From Plutella xylostella (Eukaryota > Arthropoda > Insecta > Lepidoptera > Plutellidae), in contig NC_063992.1 of NCBI RefSeq assembly GCF_932276165.1, forward strand, positions 10,001 to 74,000: a DNA stretch of 64,000 bases, given 5' to 3'. Positions within the stretch are counted from its first letter, which is position 1. Every line of letters starts with the position of its first letter. The position numbers and the translations under genes are program-made. The notes below the pieces were generated by a model. That model made no database searches. It saw only the letters and a program-made list of their open reading frames with translations, and was not told the origin of the DNA. Below are positions 20,848 to 32,476 of the stretch, piece by piece.

Positions 20848-22926
20848 TCACCTGGCCTGAGCCCTTCGCCGTCGCCTCCGAGCTGGATCGGCCCTCTCTC
20901 GATCTCGATCTGCGGCCTCTTTCTGGACCATGACGGTCTCACAGAACGAGACCACGGCCTTCCAACACTCCTTGCCTCGAGTCATGGCTGCCACCACTGA
21001 GGGCAGTGACAGATCCGGCCCGATCCTGTTAGCCAGGATCTGCCTTTCGGACTCCCACGCTGGGCACACTGCAAGTGTGTGCTGCGCGGAGTCCAGGCTG
21101 CCTTCACAGTGGTGACACGACGGTGCAACCTCACGCCCTATCCGGTGCAGGTACTCACCGAAGCAACCGTGCCCGGTCAGCACCTGCGTCAGACGATACG
21201 TGAGGTTGCCAAGCCGCTGCATCCATGCATCGAAGCACGGAAGTACGGCTGCGACAGCTCGCTGCCGACAACTTCTCGGCTCCTCCAACCGCTCCCGCCA
21301 GTGCTCCAGAGCGACCTGGTGCTCGTATCGCCGGACGGCTGATGCCGGCTCCGCATCGGCAACTTCCACATTGTGTAGTCGCTGGTACACTCGAGCGTCC
21401 ATTTCCGCCAAGATGTCGAGTGGCGGAAAGCGACCCAACAAAGTCGCCGCATCGTACGATATCGTGCGATATCCACGAACAACGCGGATGGCCATCTTAC
21501 GTTGGACGCTGTTGAGCAGTGCTCGGTTGCGTCGGACACCCGTCAGTCTCTTCGACCAGACAGGTGCTCCGTAGAGGGCCATGGATCGCACGACTCCCGT
21601 ATAGAGGCGGCGGACTCCTTCGCGAGGACCCCCCAGATTCGGAAGCAGCCCATGCAAAGCACCAGCTACTTTTTGTATCCGGGGGGTTAACCTTTTGAAG
21701 TGTTCCTCGAATGACCAGCGACTATCCAGGACTAGGCCGAGGTAGCGCATATGCCGTCCTATTGCGATACGAGCATCACCAACTTGCACCGCTAGGTCAG
21801 GTGGTTCCCTGCTCCTAGGCAGTTTGTGGAACCACAGCGCCTCGGTCTTGTGGGGCGCTGTTTTGAGACCCAGCTGGTGGATCTTGCCAATCACTCTGGC
21901 CACAGCATCTTCCGCCCTTGGTATAGCCTCCTCGAAGGAGGCCCCGTTAGCAACTACCAGTGTGTCGTCGGCGTAACACACTGTGCTAACACCATCTGGA
22001 AGCTCAACTCGCAGGACCGCATCGTATGCCAAGTTCCACAGAAGAGGGCCCAACACCGACCCCTGTGGAACTCCGCAACTGACATCCCTCCGCGATAACA
22101 TACCCTCTCTGCCCGGGTACTTGATATACCTGTTCGACAGGTATGACCCGACTATTCGCTGCAGGTAGGAAGGCAATTGGTGGTACACAAGAGCCTCCCT
22201 AATGGTTCCCCAAGGGATGGAGTTGAACGCATTAACTATGTCTAGGCTAATAGCCAGCGCAACTCCCCCTTGGTTCACAGCCTGCTCCGACAGTGAGCGA
22301 ACGCGAAGTATCGCATCCACTGTCGATCGCGCAATCCGGAAGCCGTACTGACTATCCGAAAGGTCGGGACCATCCCGTCTCAGGTGTGCCTGGATGCGAT
22401 CGGCGATGACTCGCTCAAAGAGCTTGCCAGCCTCGTCCAGCAGACAGATGGGTCGGTACGCAGAGGGAGAGTCTGCGGGCCTGCCTTCCTTCTTCAGGAG
22501 CACCAGCGTGGCCTCCTTCCAGTCGGTGGGGAACTCGCCGTCACTCAGGCAGCGGTTCAGCAGACTGATGAACTGTCTGAATAAACCAGCCCTGAGCGCC
22601 AGCACCCACACACGTCCTGGTATGCCATCGGGGCCGGGAGCGGTGTTCCGCGCTCCGAGACGCCTGACTGCTCGTTCGAGCTCCGGATCCTTCACTCCTA
22701 ACTCGTCAGACCACGTGGTCGGGTCTAACGGGAGAGGGTCTTGTTGACCTTCCTGGGCCCTGGGAAACAGTGTGCTGACCACTGTCTCTACCAGAGCGGG
22801 TTCCAGGGTTTCGGTCAACGGAGGGACCCACGGACGCAGCCTGCCCAGTACTGATTTGTACGGTCGGCCCCATGGATCCCTGTTGAGACCCTCCAGGAGC
22901 TCCTTCCAGGACCGAGCCTTCGCGTC
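20848..22926 (-). pseudogene. ORF2 (RT and C-terminal part) of SART-like element E
   Basis: Open from the truncation at 22926 down to the natural stop at 20848; it lacks the endonuclease and has no start of its own. RT motifs are as in D (SLDIVNAFNSIPW, CGVPQGSVLGPLLWN, YADDTLVVANG), followed by the zinc motif CHHCEGSLDSAQHTLAVC and an Arg-rich tail, which show the reading frame past the point where D has a stop. Confidence 0.88.
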
Positions 22927-22972
22927 CTGCGCGAGATGAACCTAACCTAACCTAACCTAACCTAACCTAACC
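22927..22972. repeat. 12-bp filler plus CCTAA repeats between E and B2
   Basis: 22927-22938 (CTGCGCGAGATG) matches neither neighbour at this position; 22939-22972 is (CCTAA)n. It marks the upstream side of the E insertion and the 5' junction of B2. Confidence 0.85.
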
Positions 22973-23625
22973 CAGTTGCATTCTTGCCACCGTCCGGGAC
23001 GCATCGTTTTTGCAACGCTCCGCACCTAAAAAATCGCGAAATATAGTAAAAATAGTGCGATTTTCATAAAAATTGTGTCAAATTTTGCGGGCAAGCGAGC
23101 GCTACATTGCTGTGCAAAAATTTTTGTTCAAAAAGTGAAAGTGAAAGTAGGAAGTGAAAAAAAGTGATAAATTTAACCTTTTCGGCTGCGTGCCGGCCGA
23201 AAACGATCGACGACCCCTACTTTTTCTGGTACGCCCTGGACCGCATCGGCGACCTCTACAATCCTGCCAAGTTCCAGATTTTTGGAGCCAAGCGTCTAAG
23301 TACAAACGCCAAAAAAACAACTCCCACGTGGCCACGAGGTCATTGATCCCGACAAGTCCGGCCAAACCTGACACTCCAAAATCAACAAACAAGACCGGCA
23401 AGTTGCAAAACAGTTTTTTATTTTCAAAAATTTTGACTTTTGGTAGAGCCACAGACATTTTAAGAAATTAAGTTTTTTCAAAAATCAATAACTTGCTCAA
23501 GTGATCTATGACATATACTTCTGAGACCACTATTAAGTAGACCATAATTAACTCTATATTTGAGCAAAAAATCTTTAAAATCTGTTCTCTACTTTTTGAA
23601 ATATTAATTTATTAAAATTTTAGGT
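22973..23625 (+). promoter_or_regulatory. 5' UTR of B2, first segment
   Basis: Nearly identical to 8266-8938 of B1, including the conserved 145-bp block (23204-23345). It is cut at TAGGT (23621-23625), the target duplication of the inserted LTR element. Confidence 0.85.
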
Positions 23626-23801
23626 TGTAGTGTTCACTATTAAACTGATATAAACAGACACGTAACCGAGATATCGGCTCGCAACAATCGCACACGTCTT
23701 TACTTCACCGCGGCCGGTAGGCGACTGCCCCCCGCGCCCCGCGACATGCGTCTGCGATTCTCGAGACGACAGAATGGTCATACACAGATGTAAACACTAC
23801 A
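23626..23801 (-). repeat. LTR (3' LTR on minus strand) of gene-less LTR element
   Basis: 176 bp, begins TGTAGTG and ends CACTACA on the plus strand; near-identical mate at 38283-38462. The near identity of the two LTRs indicates a recent insertion. Confidence 0.9.
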
Positions 23802-24382
23802 TCCCTCCCTTGTCATTTAAATTTTGATTTGATTTGCTCAATCACTACCAGATTTTTCCAATCCATATAAAAACAAAAAGCTCAGTAAACCCTTGCGTAA
23901 TCCTCATTCTATAGAGAATAATGAAATTCAAACAGATTGCTTCTTCGACTGTCCTTCAACTATCATTTTGAAATGTTAGCATTATATTATTCTTTGTGCC
24001 TAACCTTACCTAACCCTTTCATCCTTTCCTTTTGCACATAACTTCTTTTCCTCTTACTTCCCTGTTTCGTACTCTCTGCATTAGCTTCTCTCTCAGAACA
24101 TTGTTAATATATTCCCTGCCTTGTTTATCAAAATTGACGAAAATCATATAACCAGGTGAACACCTCTGTACATAGCTACCTAAGCTCTGCCTGGCCTGAA
24201 GCTCTCAGCTGTAGGTATAACTCCAGTTAGATCAAACAACGCTAACTCAGCTATTCTACCACCAACTTCAAACCACTCAACCAACATTCTCAGTGGTGTC
24301 GCAATAGTCTCACTGTTTATCTAGAGTTAACCTTTCACACACACACTTCACACCACGCAATGTAATGCTAAATCTAATTTAA
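23802..24382. other. Internal non-coding sequence of the gene-less LTR element
   Basis: No ORF of interest on either strand. The polypurine tract (minus) is at 23802-23811. I see nothing else that I can name. Confidence 0.5.
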
Positions 24383-25070
24383 TTCTCATCGCAATTTAAT
24401 GCTCACCGCAATTTAATGCCCATCGCAATTTAATGCCCATCGCAATTTAATGCCCATCGCAATTTAATGCTCATCGCAATTTAATGCTCATCGCAATTTA
24501 ATGCCCATCGCAATTTAATGCCCATCGCAATTTAATGCCCATCGCAATTTAATGCCCATCGCAATTTAATGCTCATCGCAATTTAATGCTCATCGCAATT
24601 TAATGCCCATCGCAATTTAATGCTCATCGCAATTTAATGCTCATCGCAATTTAATGCTAATCGCAATTTAATGCTCATCGCAATTTAATGCTCATCGCAA
24701 TTTAATGCTCATCGCAATTTAATGCTCATCGCCAGCGAAACTTCGCCAGGCTACGCAATTTAATGCCGCCATTTAAGGCCCCTCGCCATTTAAGGCTACG
24801 CAATTTAATGCCGCCATTTAAGGCCCATCGCCATTTAAGGCTGAGCGCAATTTAATGCCACTCTTACAATCGCAATTTAATTTTGCCATGCAAGGCCAAT
24901 TGCCAGTCGAGGCTGAGTGCAATTTAATGCCACTCTTACAATCGCAATTTAATGCTGCCATTTAAGGCTGAGCGCATTTTAATGTCACTCTTACAGTCAT
25001 AATCTAATGTTGCCATGCAAGGCCAATTGCCAGTCGAGGCTGAGTGCAATTTAATGCCACTCTTACAATC
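24383..25070. repeat. 17-bp minisatellite and degenerate continuation
   Basis: About 21 tandem copies of a 17-bp unit, ATGCYCATCGCAATTTA, at 24383-24733. The variable Y (C or T) alternates in short blocks. From 24734 to 25070 the pattern becomes irregular, with units mixing GCAATTTAATGCC, GCCATTTAAGGC and a longer unit ending CACTCTTACAATCGC repeated about three times. It lies inside the gene-less LTR element. Confidence 0.88.
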
Positions 25071-25776
25071 AAGTGTAAAAATAAAAGTGATTATTAACCA
25101 ACAAAGGAGAATGGCCACTTCTCCACGGCGCCACGACTTGCCAGAGCAGCCATCGATGAAACACACACCAATGTGCAGTCCATGACCACAGCACATCCCG
25201 GCGCAAACTTCACCACTATGAGGCACGGGAGAACGAAGACACAGGTGTCGAAAGATCAAGTCCCCGTACTGTACAAGACGCCTCCCTCCCTCAAGCAAAG
25301 TATCCCTTTTACAAGCGGTCTAGATTCTTTCAAACATCTTCCCTTATCCAGAACACCCTTAGCACTGAATAAAAACAGGTCCCGCTAGCAGCGGCAAAGC
25401 GGGTCAGACTTGGCCATTCTCTTTTGTTTACATTTTGTGATGTGGTTGCAAATTCCACACTAGGCGATACAGGTTCGCCAATGTGAATATTTCGTGGAAC
25501 TTAGACTTACGGTATCTAATGTTTCTTTAAACAAATTTTAATTGACATTAACAAATAATAAAACTCAAATTAAATATCTTCTATGTACAACAAAATAAAT
25601 CTTACAAAACTCTTAGCCCGTGTTCACAGACATCAGGAATCGTGTAAAATAACAAACACAGTCATCTTAAAATCACGTGAGTATAGTCTTTTACAACCCT
25701 CGTTCAAAAACCACGAATCGTGATTATTTTATTTTTTTCGAATTTGTTAATTATTACTATACTCGAAACGAATGTG
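25071..25776. other. Internal non-coding sequence of the gene-less LTR element
   Basis: Short ORFs only, none with recognisable motifs. It ends at AACA (25777-25780), the duplicated target of the Gypsy insertion. Confidence 0.5.
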
Positions 25777-25780
25777 AACA

Positions 25781-26841
25781 TGTAACGAGCCGTTACCAAA
25801 CCATCCACCGCACCTACCCACATACCGAAGCCACAAGAGCGCCCGCGAGTCGAGGTGGGGCAGCACACAGGCGACTCCGGAGAATACAAGGGGCGCGGGG
25901 CGACCCGCTTATAAATAGCCGCCGGACCGCCGCCCGGCCACCATTCGTCACCTCCAGCTCCGGCGAGTGATCAGTCCGTTCCCGATATCCTTCCCCGCAC
26001 CTATATCTATCTAAGTATCTATTCACGCACACTAAGCTCACAACACCGTCCTCCCTACGCTGTGGGTCGCCTACTAGCGGATCGAGGTTCCCCGGAATAC
26101 ACGGACGCCTGGGTCGCCTAGTTTAAAGCGGCCGTGTACCGAACTATACAATCGCTGAACACACACCGGCCCTCAGCCACACGTTCTTATCAACACAGCT
26201 ACACTCCACAAATCCTGGAACAAATACACACGTACCACCGGTATTCGCCCGACCTCCTGTACCCTGTATTCCTTCCCCTTATTAAGATACATAGAAACGT
26301 CCGCGTAGGCCCCTTCAGGGCCCGACCAATATAAATATCAATAACCGTGATAAGTATTTGTGCATGTGTGTAGTGTGTTAATATTAAGTACATAAGCTGT
26401 AAGTACCTTAGATATATAAGTTAACCTGGTTGTAAATAAAGCGGGTCCAGTGCCGCCTAAATTGTGTTACACTAATTAATCGGCATTATTAATTCTCACC
26501 CCGTACACCTACCGAGGTTATTTCCCTCCAGGGGCCTCAGGATCAAGATCAGGATAGTTAAGACCGCTTCACGGTTATTGTAGATCCCCCAGGCGACCGG
26601 GTACTCCTTCAGAGGCCGGCGCCAAGCTGAGCTAGTCTAAGACCGCTTCCCGGTACATATTAATTGAGAGTTATTAGGTAGGTACCAGCCCTAAGCACTA
26701 GGGGACGTTAGTCATAAGGGTAAGTATCACATTACAATATAGCACCCATCCCCTACTCTCGGGGGAGGCCAGGCAGGTCGATTCGCCCAGGAGTCGCTCC
26801 CCGGTGATCCAGACCAGCTCCTGCTGAGCTGCTACATTACA
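25781..26841 (+). repeat. 5' LTR of Gypsy-type element
   Basis: 1,061 bp, TG...CA. It contains a possible TATA box (CTTATAAATAG, 25909-25919) and an AATAAA signal near 26437. It also serves as the empty-site control for the DNA transposon in the other LTR: it reads straight through CACACGTACCACC. Confidence 0.92.
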
Positions 26842-27131
26842 TTTGGCGCCCAACGTAAAATCCACTAATTCTCATCAATATTTAATATTATTTAGCCCCC
26901 CGTAATAACTTGTAAATCATTAGAAATAACCGACCGACTAACCGTGCAACTTAACTATCTACCCGTAACCATTCTAAAAATAGACCGACAACCGACCGAC
27001 CGACCCCGTTTAACAAAAATTACAATTCAAAAGTAAAAAGCAGATAAATTTTTGTTGGTCATTTTTATTTAAATTTCCGTAACCGATTACAAACTGGCCC
27101 CGTTTTATAGTAGGTAAATATACAGCATCAA
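26842..27131 (+). promoter_or_regulatory. PBS and leader of Gypsy-type element
   Basis: The primer-binding site TGGCGCCCAACGT (26844-26856) lies two bases after the LTR. The AT-rich leader continues to the gag ATG at 27132. Confidence 0.85.
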
Positions 27132-28955
27132 ATGCCAACTTCTTGGATTTATAACCTTAGTAAAGAGGAATTAATAAGGGAAAGTAGGGAGAGGAAACTA
27201 CCGACCGTAAATTTAACCGTTGACAAGCTGAGGAAGCAGCTGTCCGACCACATCAGACAAGAAGAGGAGGAGACCTTCGAGATGACATCCGAAGACCAGA
27301 CCAGAACCGCGAACCAGCTGAACCTGTCATCCATCGTGAGGGAATGGAATATATCGTTCGACACCGCATGCGACCCGGTTGAGTTCATCGAGCGTTTGGA
27401 TGAACTGACGTCATCAGGCGACGTCCCGCAGGACCGATTGCTTCAGGTACTACCTAAGGTACTAAGAGGCAAACCGCTATTATGATACAGAAACAACTCA
27501 GACAGCTGGAAAAAGTGGGAAGACTTCCTAGAAGACTTCAAACTCTTTTTCTACCCGGCGGGATACGAAAAGAACCTGCTCGAGATGATCATCGCACGAA
27601 AACAACACCACCATGAATCTTTCGTCAATTACCTGACCGACATACAAACCCTGATGAGAAGGTACGGAAAAATGACCAAAACCGAAAAAGAAGAAAGAGT
27701 GTACGAAAACATGAACGCGAGTTACAAGTACTACATCAAGAAGCAAGACTTCACCAGCCTCGGGGAATTAATAAGACAGGCAGCCGAGTACGAGCAGATC
27801 ACAGAAGAATCCTCATCTCAACAGTGGAATCACCGACTAGACCGACACCGCCAGACACCGAAAACTAATCCTGAAAGATCACCAGAACCGCGTAAAATTC
27901 ACGAAAAATACGACAAGACCACATGCTGTTGGAACTGCGGCAAAGCAGGCCACTCACACAAGGAATGCCGGGGCAGGCAAGTACTGTTCTGTAGCCAATG
28001 CGGAGTCCTCGGGAGACTAACGCGCAACTGCTGCAGGAGAGAAACCAAGTTCGGAGACACGAACATAACCGCCGAAGAAACTCAACCAGAATACCGAATC
28101 TTCGAAAACGTAAAAATAGGGAACATGACATACCGAGCGTTGATTGATACAGGCTCCACCAGATCTTACATCAGTAGAAACATCTATGAAGAGAACTCGA
28201 CAAACGCCGACACAGAAAAAGTCGCAGGGATGCGAGTAACCGTCGCAGATGGCAGAGTCATGGACGTGAAACTCAAAATAGACCCAGAAATCGAGATACG
28301 GCAGAGAAAATTAACACACGAACTCTTCGTACTACCAGCTTATTCACCGCCAAACCTAGTTATCATAGGGATAGACCTCCTAAAAAAGGCAGGAGCCACA
28401 ATAGTCTGGGACAACAACACCGAAAATACACCGAAAGTCGCCGAAGTCGTCGCACCAGAATCAACGCCACCAGACAATAATATAATCAAAATCCCAAGAA
28501 AGTCAAAATCCCGCAAGCAAAAGAAAAAACATAACCAACAACATCCACCAAGATATCCCGACACAGCTTCAACCCAGGAACGAAAAGGATGGTTCGAGAG
28601 GATAATGACCGAAATCCGAAAATCACCTGAAAATGACCCAACATTCACAATCAAAAACGGCTCACTCCATAAACGAATTGTAAATCCGAGGTACGGGGTC
28701 AAGATCAATTCACAATCGCAGTGGAAATTATGCGTTCCGACATTGGAAAGAAGGTCGATTATCGAGCAACACCTTAATGAACCGACAACAACAGGCCACC
28801 GAAGCACGGGAAAAATCCTAAAAAGCATCGCTGAAACATATTACTGGCCCGGGATGTATAAAGATGTTCTTCATCGTATGAAAAAGTATAAAGAACGACT
28901 AAAATCATCGTCATCAAACTCGCCGCGACCAAATTCCACCGAACCGAAGCAGTAA
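27132..28955 (+). pseudogene. Gag-protease-integrase remnant of Gypsy-type element
   Basis: ATG 27132. The N-terminus (WIYNLSKEELIRESRERKLP, then LTVDKLRKQL) looks SAP-like; the capsid-type region spans about residues 75-230. It is interrupted by TGA at 27483-27485 at a position where relatives carry Trp, so one G-to-A change explains it; the same frame continues to 28955. One good zinc knuckle, CWNCGKAGHSHKEC, is followed by a degenerate one (CSQCGVLGRLTRNC, His missing). The aspartic protease motif is LIDTGSTRSYI with downstream IIGIDLL. The last 70 residues resemble the integrase zinc domain (GHRSTGKILKSIAETYYWPG). RT, RNase H and the integrase core are absent, so an internal deletion joins protease to integrase. 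Confidence 0.82.
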
Positions 28956-30006
28956 TAACCTACCGACGACGTCATCACCCATCGCCAGGTGAGCCTAGCC
29001 GCGGTACTCATGCGATGCCGAACGAAACAATTTATTCCAAACCTACCCTCAATCATCAACATAATGAAGATTGAAGACAAATAGCCGTAAATAGTTAAAA
29101 CATTTGTATATTTATGACCTAGTCATTCCATACCGTACCGTATATATCTTATTATATATAATTTGTAATTTAATTATAAATATACAACCGAAAAACCGCA
29201 ATCTGTATTAAAAATATAGAAATAGGTAAAAATGTAAACGCAAATGCACACATTTTACACCGTCCGTCCGTAGTATAATATAATATAGGTAAATAATAGA
29301 CACACAGACATGTTAAACTTATAACATCCACCTTTTTCCATCCAAGTTACAAGTAAAAATTTTGCTCAGGCTTAGAATAAGGATTGTAATTTTTGAACGC
29401 AGCCCAATACGTTACTCTGTGAACGTACACAGGTTAGAATTTTAGTTGTCAAGTCAATGTCAAGTGTCAAACCGACCGAGTAAATTTCAGCGCAAGGGCA
29501 CATGCCGTATAAATTTTATATTATTTGCTATGTAAACAATCTAAAACCAAAAAGCTGCAACCGTTTACCTAATGTAATTACCAGAAAAATGTATATCAAC
29601 ACACAATAAGTTATACATACATAGCCTACAATGTAAGTAAAACCAACCATGCATTTTATCATTGCTCATGTCTTGTAAAAACAAAATATTCACATCTTTT
29701 ATGGAGAAAAGAATCCCGAATATAATATACCGTTTCCGTCCGAATTTACCGGCACCAAGCAGGGATGAAATGCTCATGGACAATACCGTGTAATCCTTTT
29801 TTTCCAAAGTTAATAATATAAATGTAAATTAACCTGAAACAAATGTCTAAGTAAATAAAATGTATCCTGAATCCAGATGATAAAGTAGGAACCTGTTGTA
29901 AACAAATGCACCAGTACATGCACCTTTCTCTTTATTTTTTCTTGTATGTATCTACATAACCTGTGAATTTTTACCAGGTAAAAATTCTCCTGCTGAGGGG
30001 GGAGAA
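28956..30006 (+). other. 3' non-coding region and polypurine tract of Gypsy-type element
   Basis: About 1 kb of AT-rich sequence without a supported ORF; no envelope-like gene. The polypurine tract at 29996-30006 directly precedes the right LTR. Confidence 0.7.
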
Positions 30007-30459
30007 TGTAACGAGCCGTTACCAAACCATCCACCGCACCTACCCACATACCGAAGCCACAAGAGCGCCCGCGAGTCGAGGTGGGGCAGCACACAGGCGA
30101 CTCCGGAGAATACAAGGGGCGCGGGGCGACCCGCTTATAAATAGCCGCCGGACCGCCGCCCGGCCACCATTCGTCACCTCCAGCTCCGGCGAGTGATCAG
30201 TCCGTTCCCGATATCCTTCCCCGCACCTATATCTATCTAAGTATCTATTCACGCACACTAAGCTCACAACACCGTCCTCCCTACGCTGTGGGTCGCCTAC
30301 TAGCGGATCGAGGTTCCCCGGAATACACGGACGCCTGGGTCGCCTAGTTTAAAGCGGCCGTGTACCGAACTATACAATCGCTGAACACACACCGGCCCTC
30401 AGCCACACGTTCTTATCAACACAGCTACACTCCACAAATCCTGGAACAAATACACACGT

Positions 30460-32476
30460 GGGCAGTTCTTCTTTTTAACCTACATAACTTAGTCTCCATC
30501 AGTTGAGAAGAAAAAATCATGAGTTTTACAAATATTTATTTATTTATTTATATTTCAGCGTGCATTGTACTAAAAACACAACGGCTGTGCACGTTTACAA
30601 AAATATAAATTTATATTTTTGTATTTAAAATTACGTTACAGAGTGGTAAATCCGCGTGACAGAGGTGTATTTCATACGAATCTTGGCTGTCTCCCGCCAC
30701 TTCATCCTGCGCATATTCGATAATGTTACAAAAAATATATATGACGACATAAAATATAAAAATTTATTTAAACTCCAGAAGATATTACCTATTTAGTAAA
30801 ACAAAATATATATTTTTAAATGATTTCTGAAATATTTAAAAAAATTGTTGAAAATTTGTCTCTTACTACCTAATGTTTTAGTAGTTACATTCTGTCACGT
30901 AAGTTGCCATTTAAAATATTAGTTTGAGCCACTCCTCCTTATTGCCATCGATCAGAGTTTAAGGTCTCCTTTTCCCCTTGGTAAGATTTCCCCTTTGAGA
31001 TCCAGACACCGCGTATCGGCCACCCGCAAAGTGTGACAGGAGGTGCGTGTGTTTATTCGGCGACAGCTTCGTCACGTAGGTAATTGTTAAAATAAAATAC
31101 AATTAAATTATTATTTTGTTATTTACTCATTGGTAATAACAAATACTTTGCAATCAACATGTGAATATTACACTTTATGTTACTGTTTAAATGCTAATCG
31201 ACTTTGCAACACATTTTACCCCTCTGTCACACGACAAATCTGTCACATTCTTACGAAACACTCCAACCTGAGGAAATTCTTAAAAGAAAAATTGAAGAGA
31301 AACTACACGTTTTGGTTAAAGTAAGAAGCGAAAGGAACGTCCAATACACTTGCACTGCATTAATAAAAAGTTTCGTTAGTGAAAAAGGTAATTTCGTGCT
31401 ATTGTTCTCAAGAACAGACGATGAATGTGGTAGACTGTTTAATATGGTGGAGAATGATTTATCGGATGTTTGATGATAACATTAAAGTCCTTCCAGCTAT
31501 TAAGGTAATTAAAAAAGGAAAGAGTATTTTTTTCAAGTTGTAAGAGCCACTGCAATATTTTCGAAATATGGCTGATTAAAACTTTAACAAATTACGTAAT
31601 TTTTCATTATGTTACTTAAATTTTGGGTTGCCGAAAATATTATTTGTGCAAATAAACATTATTTTATGTAGTTGGAACAAATTTGTCCTTTAAGTTCCTG
31701 AAATACGGATATTTCACTCTCCAGAGGTTCTCAAGTGTGATTTCATTAGTTATACTAATAATAAAGATATCTCCAGTAAATTTTTAGAATAACTTGAAAC
31801 CATAATGATTTATATGTAAGTTACTAAATTATTATTTTTAAATAAAACTGTTTTATTCCAAAACGCTGCCGCATATTTAATAGAATAACAACTATGTCAC
31901 ATCGTTTACCACTCTGTAACGATTGGTGTCTCCTGGTAGTCAACTTATTTTTGGTCGTTTATATGTTATGTTATAAATAGTGCAACTTTGGAAAAATCAT
32001 ATTAAATTTAGTCATTGATGTTAACGTCTATGCTGTTAATTTTTGACTGTAATTAGTAGCGAAAAAATATTTATAGCAAAAACAAGCTTCATTTTAGCTG
32101 AAATTGTGACAGAGTGGTAATAACTACTTAATAAATATTTTGTTATTACTAAAAATCCATTCCTTCATATGTTTTCTAAAATGGTATTTTGTTTATTAAC
32201 GTATCAAAAAAGTTTCATTTTAATCGACGAAGACTATTTCGTTAAAATAAAATAAAAAATTCTGTGACGAAGGTGTAATTTTCTTTGCCTAATCCACGTA
32301 TCATGTTCTGAAAATCTTGAAAAAATACTTAAACTTCGCGGCCAACCACCTTTTTCGATAGAATAGAAATGTAGCTATCATAAAAATTATAAGAGTTCAC
32401 CAAAAAGCTAAAGTTATTTTTTTCAAAATCGGGATAATTTTTTATCCATTATGTAGCTTAAAAAGAAGAACTGCCC
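30460..32476. mobile_element. DNA transposon with 19-bp TIRs and ACGT duplication
   Basis: 2,017 bp with perfect 19-bp terminal inverted repeats starting GGGCAGTTCTTC and a 4-bp target duplication ACGT (30456-30459, 32477-32480). The interior repeats a motif near GTGACAGAGTGGTAA in both orientations (about 30635, 31906, 32107; related strings near 31225). An 89-codon ORF (31204-31473) is unrecognised and no intact transposase is visible. Four-base duplications occur in Sola1, Chapaev and Ginger among others; I cannot choose. Probably non-autonomous. Confidence 0.85.
31204..31473 (+). CDS. Unrecognised 89-codon ORF in the DNA transposon
   Basis: ATG at 31204; the reading is rich in charged residues in the middle (EEILKRKIEEKLHVLVK) and ends DDECGRLFNMVENDLSDV. 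It shows no motif I can name. Its position in the centre of the 2-kb element makes it a candidate transposase exon remnant or captured host exon. It may equally be a chance ORF. Confidence 0.3.
   Translation: MQHILPLCHTTNLSHSYETLQPEEILKRKIEEKLHVLVKVRSERNVQYTCTALIKSFVSEKGNFVLLFSRTDDECGRLFNMVENDLSDV

Larger units (their letters stand above)
20247..22926 (-). mobile_element. SART-like element E (5'-truncated, same family as D)
   Basis: Minus-strand copy with poly(A) (20247-20270 as T on the plus strand) facing TTAGG repeats, an approximately 580-bp 3' UTR, and ORF2 from within the EN-RT linker to its natural end. The 5' end is truncated at 22926, followed by 12 bp of unrelated filler and then telomere repeats at 22939. 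This is the typical outcome of incomplete target-primed reverse transcription into telomere DNA. Its 3' UTR carries a 159-bp inverted-repeat insertion. Confidence 0.9.

Noticed and set aside
24383..24733. Repeat array considered as CRISPR
   Set aside because: Units are contiguous 17-mers without spacers, in an insect transposon context.
25677..26334. Short ORFs in the Gypsy LTR (97 and 66 codons; repeated at 29963-30196)
   Set aside because: They lie in the LTR and recur in both LTRs; no motif, no function suggested.
28871..29080. Minus-strand ORF near the end of the Gypsy pol remnant
   Set aside because: Antisense to coding sequence and AT-rich UTR; no recognisable domain.
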